NCBI GenBank assembly: GCA_038501785.1
Contig: JBAMJR010000656.1
Coordinates: 1 to 64,000 of the forward strand
DNA from: Myoxocephalus aenaeus
Taxonomy: Eukaryota > Chordata > Actinopteri > Perciformes > Cottidae
Reading direction: 5' to 3'
DNA: 64,000 bases
Shown here: piece by piece, positions 1 to 9,726 of the stretch
How positions within the stretch are numbered: the first letter of the stretch is position 1
Layout of the letters: each line of letters begins with the position of its first letter
Position numbers and translations under genes: made by a program
The notes under the pieces: model-generated
What the model saw: only the letters and a program-made list of their open reading frames with translations
What the model was told of the DNA's origin: nothing
Database searches by the model: none

Positions 1-1866
1 TACCTGTTACTGATGCCCCTCTCTCTATTGGAAGGGACACAAACTGTGCAATGGACACTGTTGCTCTCTTTAAAATGTGGGAACGCCCTCTTTAAAATGT
101 GGGCGTGGTAATGGGTGTGGCCTGTTGCTTTGAACACAGCACGTCAACCGAGGCTTACCGTGAGACATTTGACTGGGACGACTACATTACCTGCTGCTCT
201 TGACAAGAGGGCAGTACTTACTTTGGTTTCTCTTCATAACGCACAAGTCTTTCGCCTTTTACTAAAGACTTCCGTGGAGAGGAACACCAATGAGTTGAAC
301 CTATTTTTGACAGGCTTTGCCATTCGGCTGAGCCTTGTGCATTTGTGAAAATAAAATAAAGAGACAGTCTACGCTTTGATCTCACGGTTCTATGCTCTGA
401 TCCTCAGGTTCTAAGAAAGAAAGAATGAGATAAATATTGCTCTGATTCTGTGCAGTGATCTCAAGGTTCTATGCTTTGATCCCAAGGTTCTATGCTTTGA
501 TCCCAAGGTTCTATGCTCAGGTTAACGGTCATTTGGGGGACGATGACTTCCAGGGCATACTTTGTCATACTTTACCCAGGTTTGAGGTCACGTTCTCTGG
601 GTAAAGGTTGGGGAAATGCCCCTATAAAAGTGCATGGGACTCTGGGTCAGAGTCAGGGGAAGTAAACAGGGACACTGGGGAACTGGAGGGTCATTTGGAG
701 GAAGATGACTTCCAGGGCACACATTGGCTAACTTTACCCAGGGATAAGGTCACCTTCTCTGGGTAAAAGTTGGGGTCAAGTGACCCCCTTGAACCACCTC
801 TGGAGCTCAACCCCCTAACCCGGCTCACCCTCCGACCCCGTGGACCCACACTTAAGCACACCCCCTGAGTTAAAACCCACTGTGCGCTTGTTTAAAGTCC
901 TGTGCCCCTGGTTCTCTAGAGTAAAGAAAGTCCGGGACAATAGATACACAGAAAAGTGCCAGATGTTAGACGTATGCCCTTGGCTAGGTTGACGGGTGAG
1001 TGGTTGAGGGATTGGGATTGGGCAAGTCACTCCTGCAATAGTTTATATGCAGAATATACACAATAAACTGAGTGAAAACATTGCTAACTCAAGACGGTTC
1101 AGATGAGTCTCTCTCGGGATGCGAACCACCAACCATTGGAACCGGCGGTTTTTTCCTAAAGGTCGCAGAGACTCGAAAGTCGACTCCCCCGACTAAAATG
1201 TCCGATGCGCTTCCAACGGTACTATCGGCGAGCTGATCGGACCTTGCTAACCCACTTTTGTTTGATATTTCATTGAGGTCAGGTGTTGATGGGTGAGTGG
1301 TTGAGGTAGGGGGAAAGGGATTGGGAAAGTCGCTCCTGGAATAGTTCATATGCAAGAATATACACATCAACTGAGGCAAAACACCGCTAACTCGAGATGG
1401 TTCAAATGAGTCCATCTCAAGGTTCTATGCTCTGATCCTCAGGTTCTGAGAAATAAATAATGAGATCAATCTTGCTCTGACATCAGGGTTCTATGCTTTG
1501 ATCTCAAGGTTCTATGCTCTGACATCAGGGTTCTATGCTTTGATCCCAAGGTTCAATGCTCTGATCCTCAGGCTTGAAGAGAGAAATAATGAGATACATC
1601 TTGCTCTGACATCAGGGTTCTATGCATTGATCTCAAGGTTCTATGCTTTGATCTCAAGGTGTTATGCTCTGATCCTCAGGTTCTAAAAAAAGAAAGAAAG
1701 AGATACATCTTTACTTAACTAGATGCCTGACCATGGAGCCTGACCATGGAGGGCTGGGGCGGGTGTGCTAAGCAGCTGCCGCTGCTCTGCCTAATTGAAA
1801 GAACTGCACCATGACCAGTGAGAAAGGTCCCAGGAGGTCGGCTCAGGACGCAAACCCTTTGTGGTC
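1..1866 (+). repeat. Partial unit: spacer of an upstream off-window U2 gene
   Basis: This stretch matches the part of the unit lying between a U2 gene and the next one, starting about 319 bp after the U2 start. Its own U2 gene is outside the window. It has an extra A in the run near 663 (GTAAACAGG where other units have GTAACAGG). Confidence 0.95.
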
Positions 1867-2051
1867 ATCGCTTCTCGGCCTTTTGGCTAAGATCAAGTGT
1901 AGTATCTGTTCTTATCAGTTTAATATCTGATATGTCCTCTATACGAGGATATCTTATTAAGCAGATTTTTAGCCTTAGATGAAATAGGAGCTTGCTCTGT
2001 TCACTCCACGCATCGACCCGGTATTGCAGTATTGCTGGGAACGGTGCACCC
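1867..2051 (+). ncRNA. RNU2: U2 snRNA gene, copy 1 (3-nt deletion variant)
   Basis: It aligns with the other 28 copies but is 185 nt long. Three G residues are missing after position 1976, where the others read CCTTGGGAGATG and this copy reads CCTTAGATG. The loss removes the GG of the GGAG strand that would pair with CTCC to close stem-loop III, just 3' of the Sm site. If the deletion is real this copy is probably defective or a pseudogene. Most nearby changes in the first 6 kb are homopolymer indels, so a consensus error in the GGG run is a strong alternative. The upstream PSE (1812-1827) and GC box (1756-1763) are intact. Confidence 0.9.
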
Positions 2052-4049
2052 TTCAAATGCCTTGTGGACAACAAAACACCAATCCAATGGAGCAGTCTGT
2101 CGTTGACTTTGATTCTGTCATCAACGATACAAGTCTCAGTCGCTGTCGGTCTTCAGGACATGTGTCAAACAAAGGGCCTGTGTACCTGTTACTGATGCCC
2201 CTCTCTCTATTGGAAGGGACACAAACTGTGCAATGGACACTGTTGCTCTCTTTAAAATGTGGGAACGCCCTCTTTAAAATGTGGGCGTGGTAATGGGTGT
2301 GGCCTGTTGCTTTGAACACAGCACGTCAACCGAGGCTTACCGTGAGACATTTTGACTGGGACGACTACATTACCTGCTGCTCTTGACAAGAGGGCAGTAC
2401 TTACTTTGGTTTCTCTTCATAACGCACAAGTCTTTCGCCTTTTACTAAAGACTTCCGTGGAGAGGAACACCAATGAGTTGAACCTATTTTTGACAGGCTT
2501 TGCCATTCGGCTGAGCCTTGTGCATTTGTGAAAATAAAATAAAGAGACAGTCTACGCTTTGATCTCACGGTTCTATGCTCTGATCCTCAGGTTCTAAGAA
2601 AGAAAGAATGAGATAAATATTGCTCTGATTCTGTGCAGTGATCTCAAGGTTCTATGCTTTGATCCCAAGGTTCTATGCTTTGATCCCAAGGTTCTATGCT
2701 CAGGTTAACGGTCATTTGGGGGACGATGACTTCCAGGGCATACTTTGTCATACTTTACCCAGGTTTGAGGTCACGTTCTCTGGGGTAAAGGTTGGGGAAA
2801 TGCCCCTATAAAAGTGCATGGGACTCTGGGTCAGAGTCAGGGGAAGTAACAGGGACACTGGGGAACTGGAGGGTCATTTGGAGGAAGATGACTTCCAGGG
2901 CACACATTGGCTAACTTTACCCAGGGATAAGGTCACCTTCTCTGGGTAAAAGTTGGGGTCAAGTGACCCCCCTTGAACCACCTCTGGAGCTCAACCCCCT
3001 AACCCGGCTCACCCTCCGACCCCCGTGGACCCACACTTAAGCACACCCCCTGAGTTAAAACCCACTGTGCGCTTGTTTAAAGTCCTGTGCCCCTGGTTCT
3101 CTAGAGTAAAGAAAGTCCGGGACAATAGATACACAGAAAAGTGCCAGATGTTAGACGTATGCCCTTGGCTAGGTTGACGGGTGAGTGGTTGAGGGATTGG
3201 GATTGGGCAAGTCACTCCTGCAATAGTTTATATGCAGAATATACACAATAAACTGAGTGAAAACATTGCTAACTCAAGACGGTTCAGATGAGTCTCTCTC
3301 GGGATGCGAACCACCAACCATTGGAACCGGCGGTTTTTTCCTAAAGGTCGCAGAGACTCGAAAGTCGACTCCCCCGACTAAAATGTCCGATGCGCTTCCA
3401 ACGGTACTATCGGCGAGCTGATCGGACCTTGCTAACCCACTTTTGTTTGATATTTCATTGAGGTCAGGTGTTGATGGGTGAGTGGTTGAGGTAGGGGAAA
3501 GGGATTGGGAAAGTCGCTCCTGGAATAGTTCATATGCAAGAATATACACATCAACTGAGGCAAAACACCGCTAACTCGAGATGGTTCAAATGAGTCCATC
3601 TCAAGGTTCTATGCTCTGATCCTCAGGTTCTGAGAAATAAATAATGAGATCAATCTTGCTCTGACATCAGGGTTCTATGCTTTGATCTCAGGTTCTATGC
3701 TCTGACATCAGGGTTCTATGCTTTGATCCCAAGGTTCAATGCTCTGATCCTCAGGCTTGAAGAGAGAAATAATGAGATACATCTTGCTCTGACATCAGGG
3801 TTCTATGCATTGATCTCAAGGTTCTATGCTTTGATCTCAAGGTGTTATGCTCTGATCCTCAGGTTCTAAAAAAAGAAAGAAAGAGATACATCTTTACTTA
3901 ACTAGATGCTGACCATGGAGCCTGACCATGGAGGCTGGGGCGGGTGTGTGCTAAGCAGCTGCCGCTGCTCTGCCTAATTGAAAGAACTGCACCATGACCA
4001 GTGAGAAAGGTCCCAGGAGGTCGGCTCAGGACGCAAACCCTTTGTGGTC

Positions 4050-4237
4050 ATCGCTTCTCGGCCTTTTGGCTAAGATCAAGTGTAGTATCTGTTCTTATCA
4101 GTTTAATATCTGATATGTCCTCTATACGAGGATATCTTATTAAGCAGATTTTTAGCCTTGGGAGATGAAATAGGAGCTTGCTCTGTTCACTCCACGCATC
4201 GACCCGGTATTGCAGTATTGCTGGGAACGGTGCACCC
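4050..4237 (+). ncRNA. RNU2: U2 snRNA gene, copy 2
   Basis: Full-length 188 nt. The promoter carries small indels not seen elsewhere between 3905 and 3950: one C and one G lost around the 13-mer duplication, and an extra GT after the GC box. These move the GC box to 3937-3944, 2 bp further upstream than in other units. The PSE is unchanged. Confidence 0.97.
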
Positions 4238-6237
4238 TTCAAATGCCTTGTGGACAACAAAACACCAATCCAATGGAGCAGTCTGTCGTTGACTTTGATT
4301 CTGTCATCAACGATACAAGTCTCAGTCGCTGTCGGTCTTCAGGACATGTGTCAAACAAAGGGCCTGTGTACCTGTTACTGATGCCCCTCTCTCTATTGGA
4401 AGGGACACAAACTGTGCAATGGACACTGTTGCTCTCTTTAAAATGTGGGAACGCCCTCTTTAAAATGTGGGCGTGGTAATGGGTGTGGCCTGTTGCTTTG
4501 AACACAGCACGTCAACCGAGGCTTACCGTGAGACATTTGACTGGGACGACTACATTACCTGCTGCTCTTGACAAGAGGGCAGTACTTACTTTGGTTTCTC
4601 TTCATAACGCACAAGTCTTTCGCCTTTTACTAAAGACTTCCGTGGAGAGGAACACCAATGAGTTGAACCTATTTTTGACAGGCTTTGCCATTCGGCTGAG
4701 CCTTGTGCATTTGTGAAAATAAAATAAAGAGACAGTCTACGCTTTGATCTCACGGTTCTATGCTCTGATCCTCAGGTTCTAAGAAAGAAAGAATGAGATA
4801 AATATTGCTCTGATTCTGTGCAGTGATCTCAAGGTTCTATGCTTTGATCCCAAGGTTCTATGCTTTGATCCCAAGGTTCTATGCTCAGGTTAACGGTCAT
4901 TTGGGGGACGATGACTTCCAGGGCATACTTTGTCATACTTTACCCAGGTTTGAGGTCACGTTCTCTGGGTAAAGGTTGGGGAAATGCCCCTATAAAAGTG
5001 CATGGGACTCTGGGTCAGAGTCAGGGGAAGTAACAGGGACACTGGGGAACTGGAGGGTCATTTGAGGAAGATGACTTCCAGGGCACACATTGGCTAACTT
5101 TACCCAGGGATAAGGTCACCTTCTCTGGGTAAAAGTTGGGGTCAAGTGACCCCCTTGAACCACCTCTGGAGCTCAACCCCCTAACCCGGCTCACCCTCCG
5201 ACCCCGTGGACCCACACTTAAGCACACCCCCTGAGTTAAAACCCACTGTGCGCTTGTTTAAAGTCCTGTGCCCCTGGTTCTCTAGAGTAAAGAAAGTCCG
5301 GGACAATAGATACACAGAAAAGTGCCAGATGTTAGACGTATGCCCTTGGCTAGGTTGACGGGTGAGTGGTTGAGGGATTGGGATTGGGCAAGTCACTCCT
5401 GCAATAGTTTATATGCAGAATATACACAATAAACTGAGTGAAAACATTGCTAACTCAAGACGGGTTCAGATGAGTCTCTCTCGGGGATGCGAACCACCAA
5501 CCATTGGAACCGGGCGGTTTTTTCCTAAAGGTCGCAGAGACTCGAAAGTCGACTCCCCCCGACTAAAATGTCCGATGCGCTTCCAACGGTACTATCGGCG
5601 AGCTGATCGGACCTTGCTAACCCACTTTTGTTTGATATTTCATTGAGGTCAGGTGTTGATGGGTGAGTGGTTGAGGTAGGGGGAAAGGGATTGGGAAAGT
5701 CGCTCCTGGAATAGTTCATATGCAAGAATATACACATCAACTGAGGCAAAACACCGCTAACTCGAGATGGTTCAAATGAGTCCATCTCAAGGTTCTATGC
5801 TCTGATCCTCAGGTTCTGAGAAATAAATAATGAGATCAATCTTGCTCTGACATCAGGGGTTCTATGCTTTGATCTCAAGGTTCTATGCTCTGACATCAGG
5901 GTTCTATGCTTTGATCCCAAGGTTCAATGCTCTGATCCTCAGGCTTGAAGAGAGAAATAATGAGATACATCTTGCTCTGACATCAGGGTTCTATGCATTG
6001 ATCTCAAGGTTCTATGCTTTGATCTCAAGGTGTTATGCTCTGATCCTCAGGTTCTAAAAAAAGAAAGAAAGAGATACATCTTTACTTAACTAGATGCCTG
6101 ACCATGGAGCCTGACCATGGAGGGCTGGGGCGGGTGTGCTAAGCAGCTGCCGCTGCTCTGCCTAATTGAAAGAACTGCACCATGACCAGTGAGAAAGGTC
6201 CCAGGAGGTCGGCTCAGGACGCAAACCCTTTGTGGTC

Positions 6238-6425
6238 ATCGCTTCTCGGCCTTTTGGCTAAGATCAAGTGTAGTATCTGTTCTTATCAGTTTAATATCTG
6301 ATATGTCCTCTATACGAGGATATCTTATTAAGCAGATTTTTAGCCTTGGGAGATGAAATAGGAGCTTGCTCTGTTCACTCCACGCATCGACCCGGTATTG
6401 CAGTATTGCTGGGAACGGTGCACCC
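6238..6425 (+). ncRNA. RNU2: U2 snRNA gene, copy 3
   Basis: Full-length 188 nt. The spacer just before it (5,458-5,860) holds five single-base homopolymer expansions found in no other unit. The gene and its promoter match the consensus. Confidence 0.97.
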
Positions 6426-8279
6426 TTCAAATGCCTTGTGGACAACAAAACACCAATCCAATGGAGCAGTCTGTCGTTGACTTTGATTCTGTCATCAACG
6501 ATACAAGTCTCAGTCGCTGTCGGTCTTCAGGACATGTGTCAAACAAAGGGCCTGTGTACCTGTTACTGATGCCCCTCTCTCTATTGGAAGGGACACAAAC
6601 TGTGCAATGGACACTGTTGCTCTCTTTAAAATGTGGGAACGCCCTCTTTAAAATGTGGGCGTGGTAATGGGTGTGGCCTGTTGCTTTGAACACAGCACGT
6701 CAACCGAGGCTTACCGTGAGACATTTGACTGGGACGACTACATTACCTGCTGCTCTTGACAAGAGGGCAGTACTTACTTTGGTTTCTCTTCATAACGCAC
6801 AAGTCTTTCGCCTTTTACTAAAGACTTCCGTGGAGAGGAACACCAATGAGTTGAACCTATTTTTGACAGGCTTTGCCATTCGGCTGAGCCTTGTGCATTT
6901 GTGAAAATAAAATAAAGAGACAGTCTACGCTTTGATCTCACGGTTCTATGCTCTGATCCTCAGGTTCTAAGAAAGAAAGAATGAGATAAATATTGCTCTG
7001 ATTCTGTGCAGTGATCTCAAGGTTCTATGCTTTGATCCCAAGGTTCTATGCTTTGATCCCAAGGTTCTATGCTCAGGTTAACGGTCATTTGGGGGACGAT
7101 GACTTCCAGGGCATACTTTGTCATACTTTACCCAGGTTTGAGGTCACGTTCTCTGGGTAAAGGTTGGGGAAATGCCCCTATAAAAGTGCATGGGACTCTG
7201 GGTCAGAGTCAGGGGAAGTAACAGGGACACTGGGGAACTGGAGGGTCATTTGGAGGAAGATGACTTCCAGGGCACACATTGGCTAACTTTACCCAGGGAT
7301 AAGGTCACCTTCTCTGGGTAAAAGTTGGGGTCAAGTGACCCCCTTGAACCACCTCTGGAGCTCAACCCCCTAACCCGGCTCACCCTCCGACCCCGTGGAC
7401 CCACACTTAAGCACACCCCCTGAGTTAAAACCCACTGTGCGCTTGTTTAAAGTCCTGTGCCCCTGGTTCTCTAGAGTAAAGAAAGTCCGGGACAATAGAT
7501 ACACAGAAAAGTGCCAGATGTTAGACGTATGCCCTTGGCTAGGTTGACGGGTGAGTGGTTGAGGGATTGGGATTGGGCAAGTCACTCCTGCAATAGTTTA
7601 TATGCAGAATATACACAATAAACTGAGTGAAAACATTGCTAACTCAAGACGGTTCAGATGAGTCTCTCTCGGGATGCGAACCACCAACCATTGGAACCGG
7701 CGGTTTTTTCCTAAAGGTCGCAGAGACTCGAAAGTCGACTCCCCCGACTAAAATGTCCGATGCGCTTCCAACGGTACTATCGGCGAGCTGATCGGACCTT
7801 GCTAACCCACTTTTGTTTGATATTTCATTGAGGTCAGGTGTTGATGGGTGAGTGGTTGAGGTAGGGGGAAAGGGATTGGGAAAGTCGCTCCTGGAATAGT
7901 TCATATGCAAGAATATACACATCAACTGAGGCAAAACACCGCTAACTCGAGATGGTTCAAATGAGTCCATCTCAAGGTTCTATGCTCTGATCCTCAGGTT
8001 CTGAGAAATAAATAATGAGATCAATCTTGCTCTGACATCAGGGTTCTATGCTTTGATCTCAAGGTTCTATGCTCTGACATCAGGGTTCTATGCTTTGATC
8101 CCAAGGTTCAATGCTCTGATCCTCAGGCTTGAAGAGAGAAATAATGAGATACATCTTGCTCTGACATCAGGGTTCTATGCATTGATCTCAAGGTTCTATG
8201 CTTTGATCTCAAGGTGTTATGCTCTGATCCTCAGGTTCTAAAAAAAGAAAGAAAGAGATACATCTTTACTTAACTAGAT

Positions 8280-8305
8280 GCCTGACCATGGAGCCTGACC
8301 ATGGA
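8280..8305 (+). repeat. Tandem 13-mer in the U2 promoter
   Basis: GCCTGACCATGGA occurs twice back to back at -142 to -117, directly before the GC box. It contains the palindrome CCATGG and shares TGACCA with the PSE. An activator-binding role is possible but unproven. Copy 2 has lost one C in the first repeat. Confidence 0.7.
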
Positions 8306-8310
8306 GGGCT

Positions 8311-8318
8311 GGGGCGGG
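8311..8318 (+). promoter_or_regulatory. GC box upstream of U2, type unit
   Basis: GGGGCGGG at -111 to -104 is a consensus Sp1/KLF-type site. Sp1 sites help drive U2 enhancers in mammals; here the site is closer to the gene than a classical distal element near -220. It recurs in every unit, shifted 2 bp in copy 2. Confidence 0.55.
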
Positions 8319-8366
8319 TGTGCTAAGCAGCTGCCGCTGCTCTGCCTAATTGAAAGAACTGCACCA

Positions 8367-8382
8367 TGACCAGTGAGAAAGG
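8367..8382 (+). promoter_or_regulatory. Proximal sequence element (PSE) of U2, type unit
   Basis: TGACCAGTGAGAAAGG lies at -55 to -40 from the U2 start, the distance typical of vertebrate snRNA PSEs. It resembles the TCACC...GAAAG pattern bound by SNAPc. No TATA box follows near -25, which fits pol II (U2-type) rather than pol III (U6-type) use. The same 16-mer sits at the same offset in the other units, including copy 1 at 1812-1827. Confidence 0.75.
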
Positions 8383-8421
8383 TCCCAGGAGGTCGGCTCA
8401 GGACGCAAACCCTTTGTGGTC

Positions 8422-8609
8422 ATCGCTTCTCGGCCTTTTGGCTAAGATCAAGTGTAGTATCTGTTCTTATCAGTTTAATATCTGATATGTCCTCTATACG
8501 AGGATATCTTATTAAGCAGATTTTTAGCCTTGGGAGATGAAATAGGAGCTTGCTCTGTTCACTCCACGCATCGACCCGGTATTGCAGTATTGCTGGGAAC
8601 GGTGCACCC
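8422..8609 (+). ncRNA. RNU2: U2 snRNA gene, copy 4 (type copy for description)
   Basis: U2 snRNA is the RNA core of the U2 snRNP, which pairs with the intron branch site in the nuclear spliceosome. The sequence opens with ATCGCTTCTCGGCCTTTTGG, the near-invariant metazoan U2 5' end that pairs with U6 and forms stem I. GTAGTA at nt 33-38 is the branch-site pairing element. Stem-loop IIa (ATCAG/CTGAT) and IIb (TCCTC/GAGGA) follow, then the Sm site ATTTTTA at nt 99-105. Stem-loop III has arms GGAG/CTCC, TGAA/TTCA and GGAGC/GCTCT. Stem-loop IV has CCCGG/CTGGG, and the 3' end is GGTGCACCC. The 188-nt length matches vertebrate U2. The 3' end was set by the conserved CACCC; the mature terminus may differ by a few nt. 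Confidence 0.98.
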
Positions 8610-8621
8610 TTCAAATGCCTT

Positions 8622-8638
8622 GTGGACAACAAAACACC
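8622..8638 (+). promoter_or_regulatory. Candidate snRNA 3' box, type unit
   Basis: GTGGACAACAAAACACC begins 13 nt after the U2 3' end, where the Integrator-dependent 3' box (GTTTN0-3AAARNNAGA) is expected. Only the leading GT, the AAAA run and the spacing agree, so this is a positional call. No better match lies within 40 nt of the gene. Confidence 0.35.
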
Positions 8639-9109
8639 AATCCAATGGAGCAGTCTGTCGTTGACTTTGATTCTGTCATCAACGATACAAGTCTCAGTCG
8701 CTGTCGGTCTTCAGGACATGTGTCAAACAAAGGGCCTGTGTACCTGTTACTGATGCCCCTCTCTCTATTGGAAGGGACACAAACTGTGCAATGGACACTG
8801 TTGCTCTCTTTAAAATGTGGGAACGCCCTCTTTAAAATGTGGGCGTGGTAATGGGTGTGGCCTGTTGCTTTGAACACAGCACGTCAACCGAGGCTTACCG
8901 TGAGACATTTGACTGGGACGACTACATTACCTGCTGCTCTTGACAAGAGGGCAGTACTTACTTTGGTTTCTCTTCATAACGCACAAGTCTTTCGCCTTTT
9001 ACTAAAGACTTCCGTGGAGAGGAACACCAATGAGTTGAACCTATTTTTGACAGGCTTTGCCATTCGGCTGAGCCTTGTGCATTTGTGAAAATAAAATAAA
9101 GAGACAGTC
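8639..9109. other. Unrecognised spacer after U2, type unit
   Basis: No RNA gene or mobile element is recognised here. It holds a direct repeat with a nested inverted repeat (8806-8846) and two overlapping AATAAA hexamers at 9090-9100. Open frames of 67 to 89 codons on both strands overlap one another and have no family resemblance, so I do not call them genes. Confidence 0.7.
8806..8846. repeat. 16-bp direct repeat with nested inverted repeat
   Basis: CTCTTTAAAATGTGGG occurs at 8806-8821 and 8828-8843. ACGCCC (8823-8828) and GGGCGT (8841-8846) form perfect 6-bp inverted arms across the second copy. Present in every complete unit. Confidence 0.8.
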
Positions 9110-9261
9110 TACGCTTTGATCTCACGGTTCTATGCTCTGATCCTCAGGTTCTAAGAAAGAAAGAATGAGATAAATATTGCTCTGATTCTGTGCAGTGATC
9201 TCAAGGTTCTATGCTTTGATCCCAAGGTTCTATGCTTTGATCCCAAGGTTCTATGCTCAGG
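9110..9261. repeat. Minisatellite array 1, type unit
   Basis: Imperfect 20-21-bp repeats of the form GGTTCTATGCTTTGATCYCAA, interrupted by an A/G-rich separator and a degenerate stretch. The last three repeats are the cleanest. One 21-bp repeat is missing in the units of genes 14, 19 and 29. Confidence 0.92.
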
Positions 9262-9266
9262 TTAAC

Positions 9267-9362
9267 GGTCATTTGGGGGACGATGACTTCCAGGGCATAC
9301 TTTGTCATACTTTACCCAGGTTTGAGGTCACGTTCTCTGGGTAAAGGTTGGGGAAATGCCCC
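9267..9362. repeat. Inverted-repeat-rich module, copy 1
   Basis: It has three successive inverted repeats: GTCAT/ATGAC (9268-9272 and 9283-9287), CTTTACCCAG/CTGGGTAAAG (9310-9319 and 9337-9346, a perfect 10-bp stem with a 17-nt loop) and GGGG/CCCC (9350-9353 and 9359-9362). A diverged copy lies 161 bp downstream. Function unknown; it may be a small non-autonomous repeat or a structured transcript segment. Confidence 0.8.
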
Positions 9363-9370
9363 TATAAAAG
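9363..9370 (+). promoter_or_regulatory. TATA-box-like sequence between the two modules
   Basis: TATAAAAG, a consensus TATA box, directly follows the last arm of module 1 and recurs in every unit. It is about 940 bp downstream of the U2 start, so it cannot serve that gene. No coding frame or recognised RNA begins 25-35 bp downstream. It is either chance or a separate cryptic promoter. Confidence 0.3.
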
Positions 9371-9427
9371 TGCATGGGACTCTGGGTCAGAGTCAGGGGA
9401 AGTAACAGGGACACTGGGGAACTGGAG

Positions 9428-9526
9428 GGTCATTTGGAGGAAGATGACTTCCAGGGCACACATTGGCTAACTTTACCCAGGGATAAGGTCACCTTCTCTG
9501 GGTAAAAGTTGGGGTCAAGTGACCCC
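9428..9526. repeat. Inverted-repeat-rich module, copy 2
   Basis: Diverged copy of module 1 that keeps all three inverted repeats at matching places: GTCAT/ATGAC (9429-9433, 9444-9448), CTTTACCCAG with CTGGGTAAAAG (9471-9480, 9498-9508, one bulged A) and GGGGTCA/TGACCCC (9511-9517, 9520-9526). Loop lengths of 10 and 17 nt equal those in module 1. The last palindrome is longer here than in module 1. Confidence 0.8.
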
Positions 9527-9726
9527 CTTGAACCACCTCTGGAGCTCAACCCCCTAACCCGGCTCACCCTCCGACCCCGTGGACCCACACTTAAGCACAC
9601 CCCCTGAGTTAAAACCCACTGTGCGCTTGTTTAAAGTCCTGTGCCCCTGGTTCTCTAGAGTAAAGAAAGTCCGGGACAATAGATACACAGAAAAGTGCCA
9701 GATGTTAGACGTATGCCCTTGGCTAG
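9527..9726. other. C-rich spacer, type unit
   Basis: The first half of the + strand is C-rich (repeated CACCCTCC and CCCC runs). Nothing is recognised as a gene. It holds the marker site TTCTCTAGAG, which reads TTCGCTAGAG in the units of genes 8, 9, 13 and 18. Confidence 0.6.

Noticed and set aside
7644..7970. 108-codon open frame on the minus strand, repeated in nearly every unit
   Set aside because: It runs through segments A/B and the tRNA-like stretch, has no recognisable family, is broken by indels in the first units, and persists only because the units are near identical.
8053..8241. 62-codon frame with a repetitive RFYAL-type peptide
   Set aside because: It is the translation of minisatellite array 2; a 21-bp repeat stays in frame automatically.
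8420..8632. 70-codon minus-strand frame and 67- and 89-codon plus-strand frames over U2
   Set aside because: All overlap the U2 RNA gene or its immediate flank; sequence conservation there is explained by the RNA.
8951..8963. Perfect 5' splice-site-like AAGTAAGTA on the minus strand
   Set aside because: No exon or matching acceptor with coding potential is seen; such a match is expected by chance in this much sequence.
8855..9088. 77-codon plus-strand frame after U2
   Set aside because: No homology, coding signal or upstream promoter; other frames overlap it, and one unit carries a frameshifting extra T.
9629..9636. GTTTAAAG as a 3' box
   Set aside because: It matches the start of the snRNA 3' box but lies about 1 kb beyond U2; the box acts within tens of bases of the gene.
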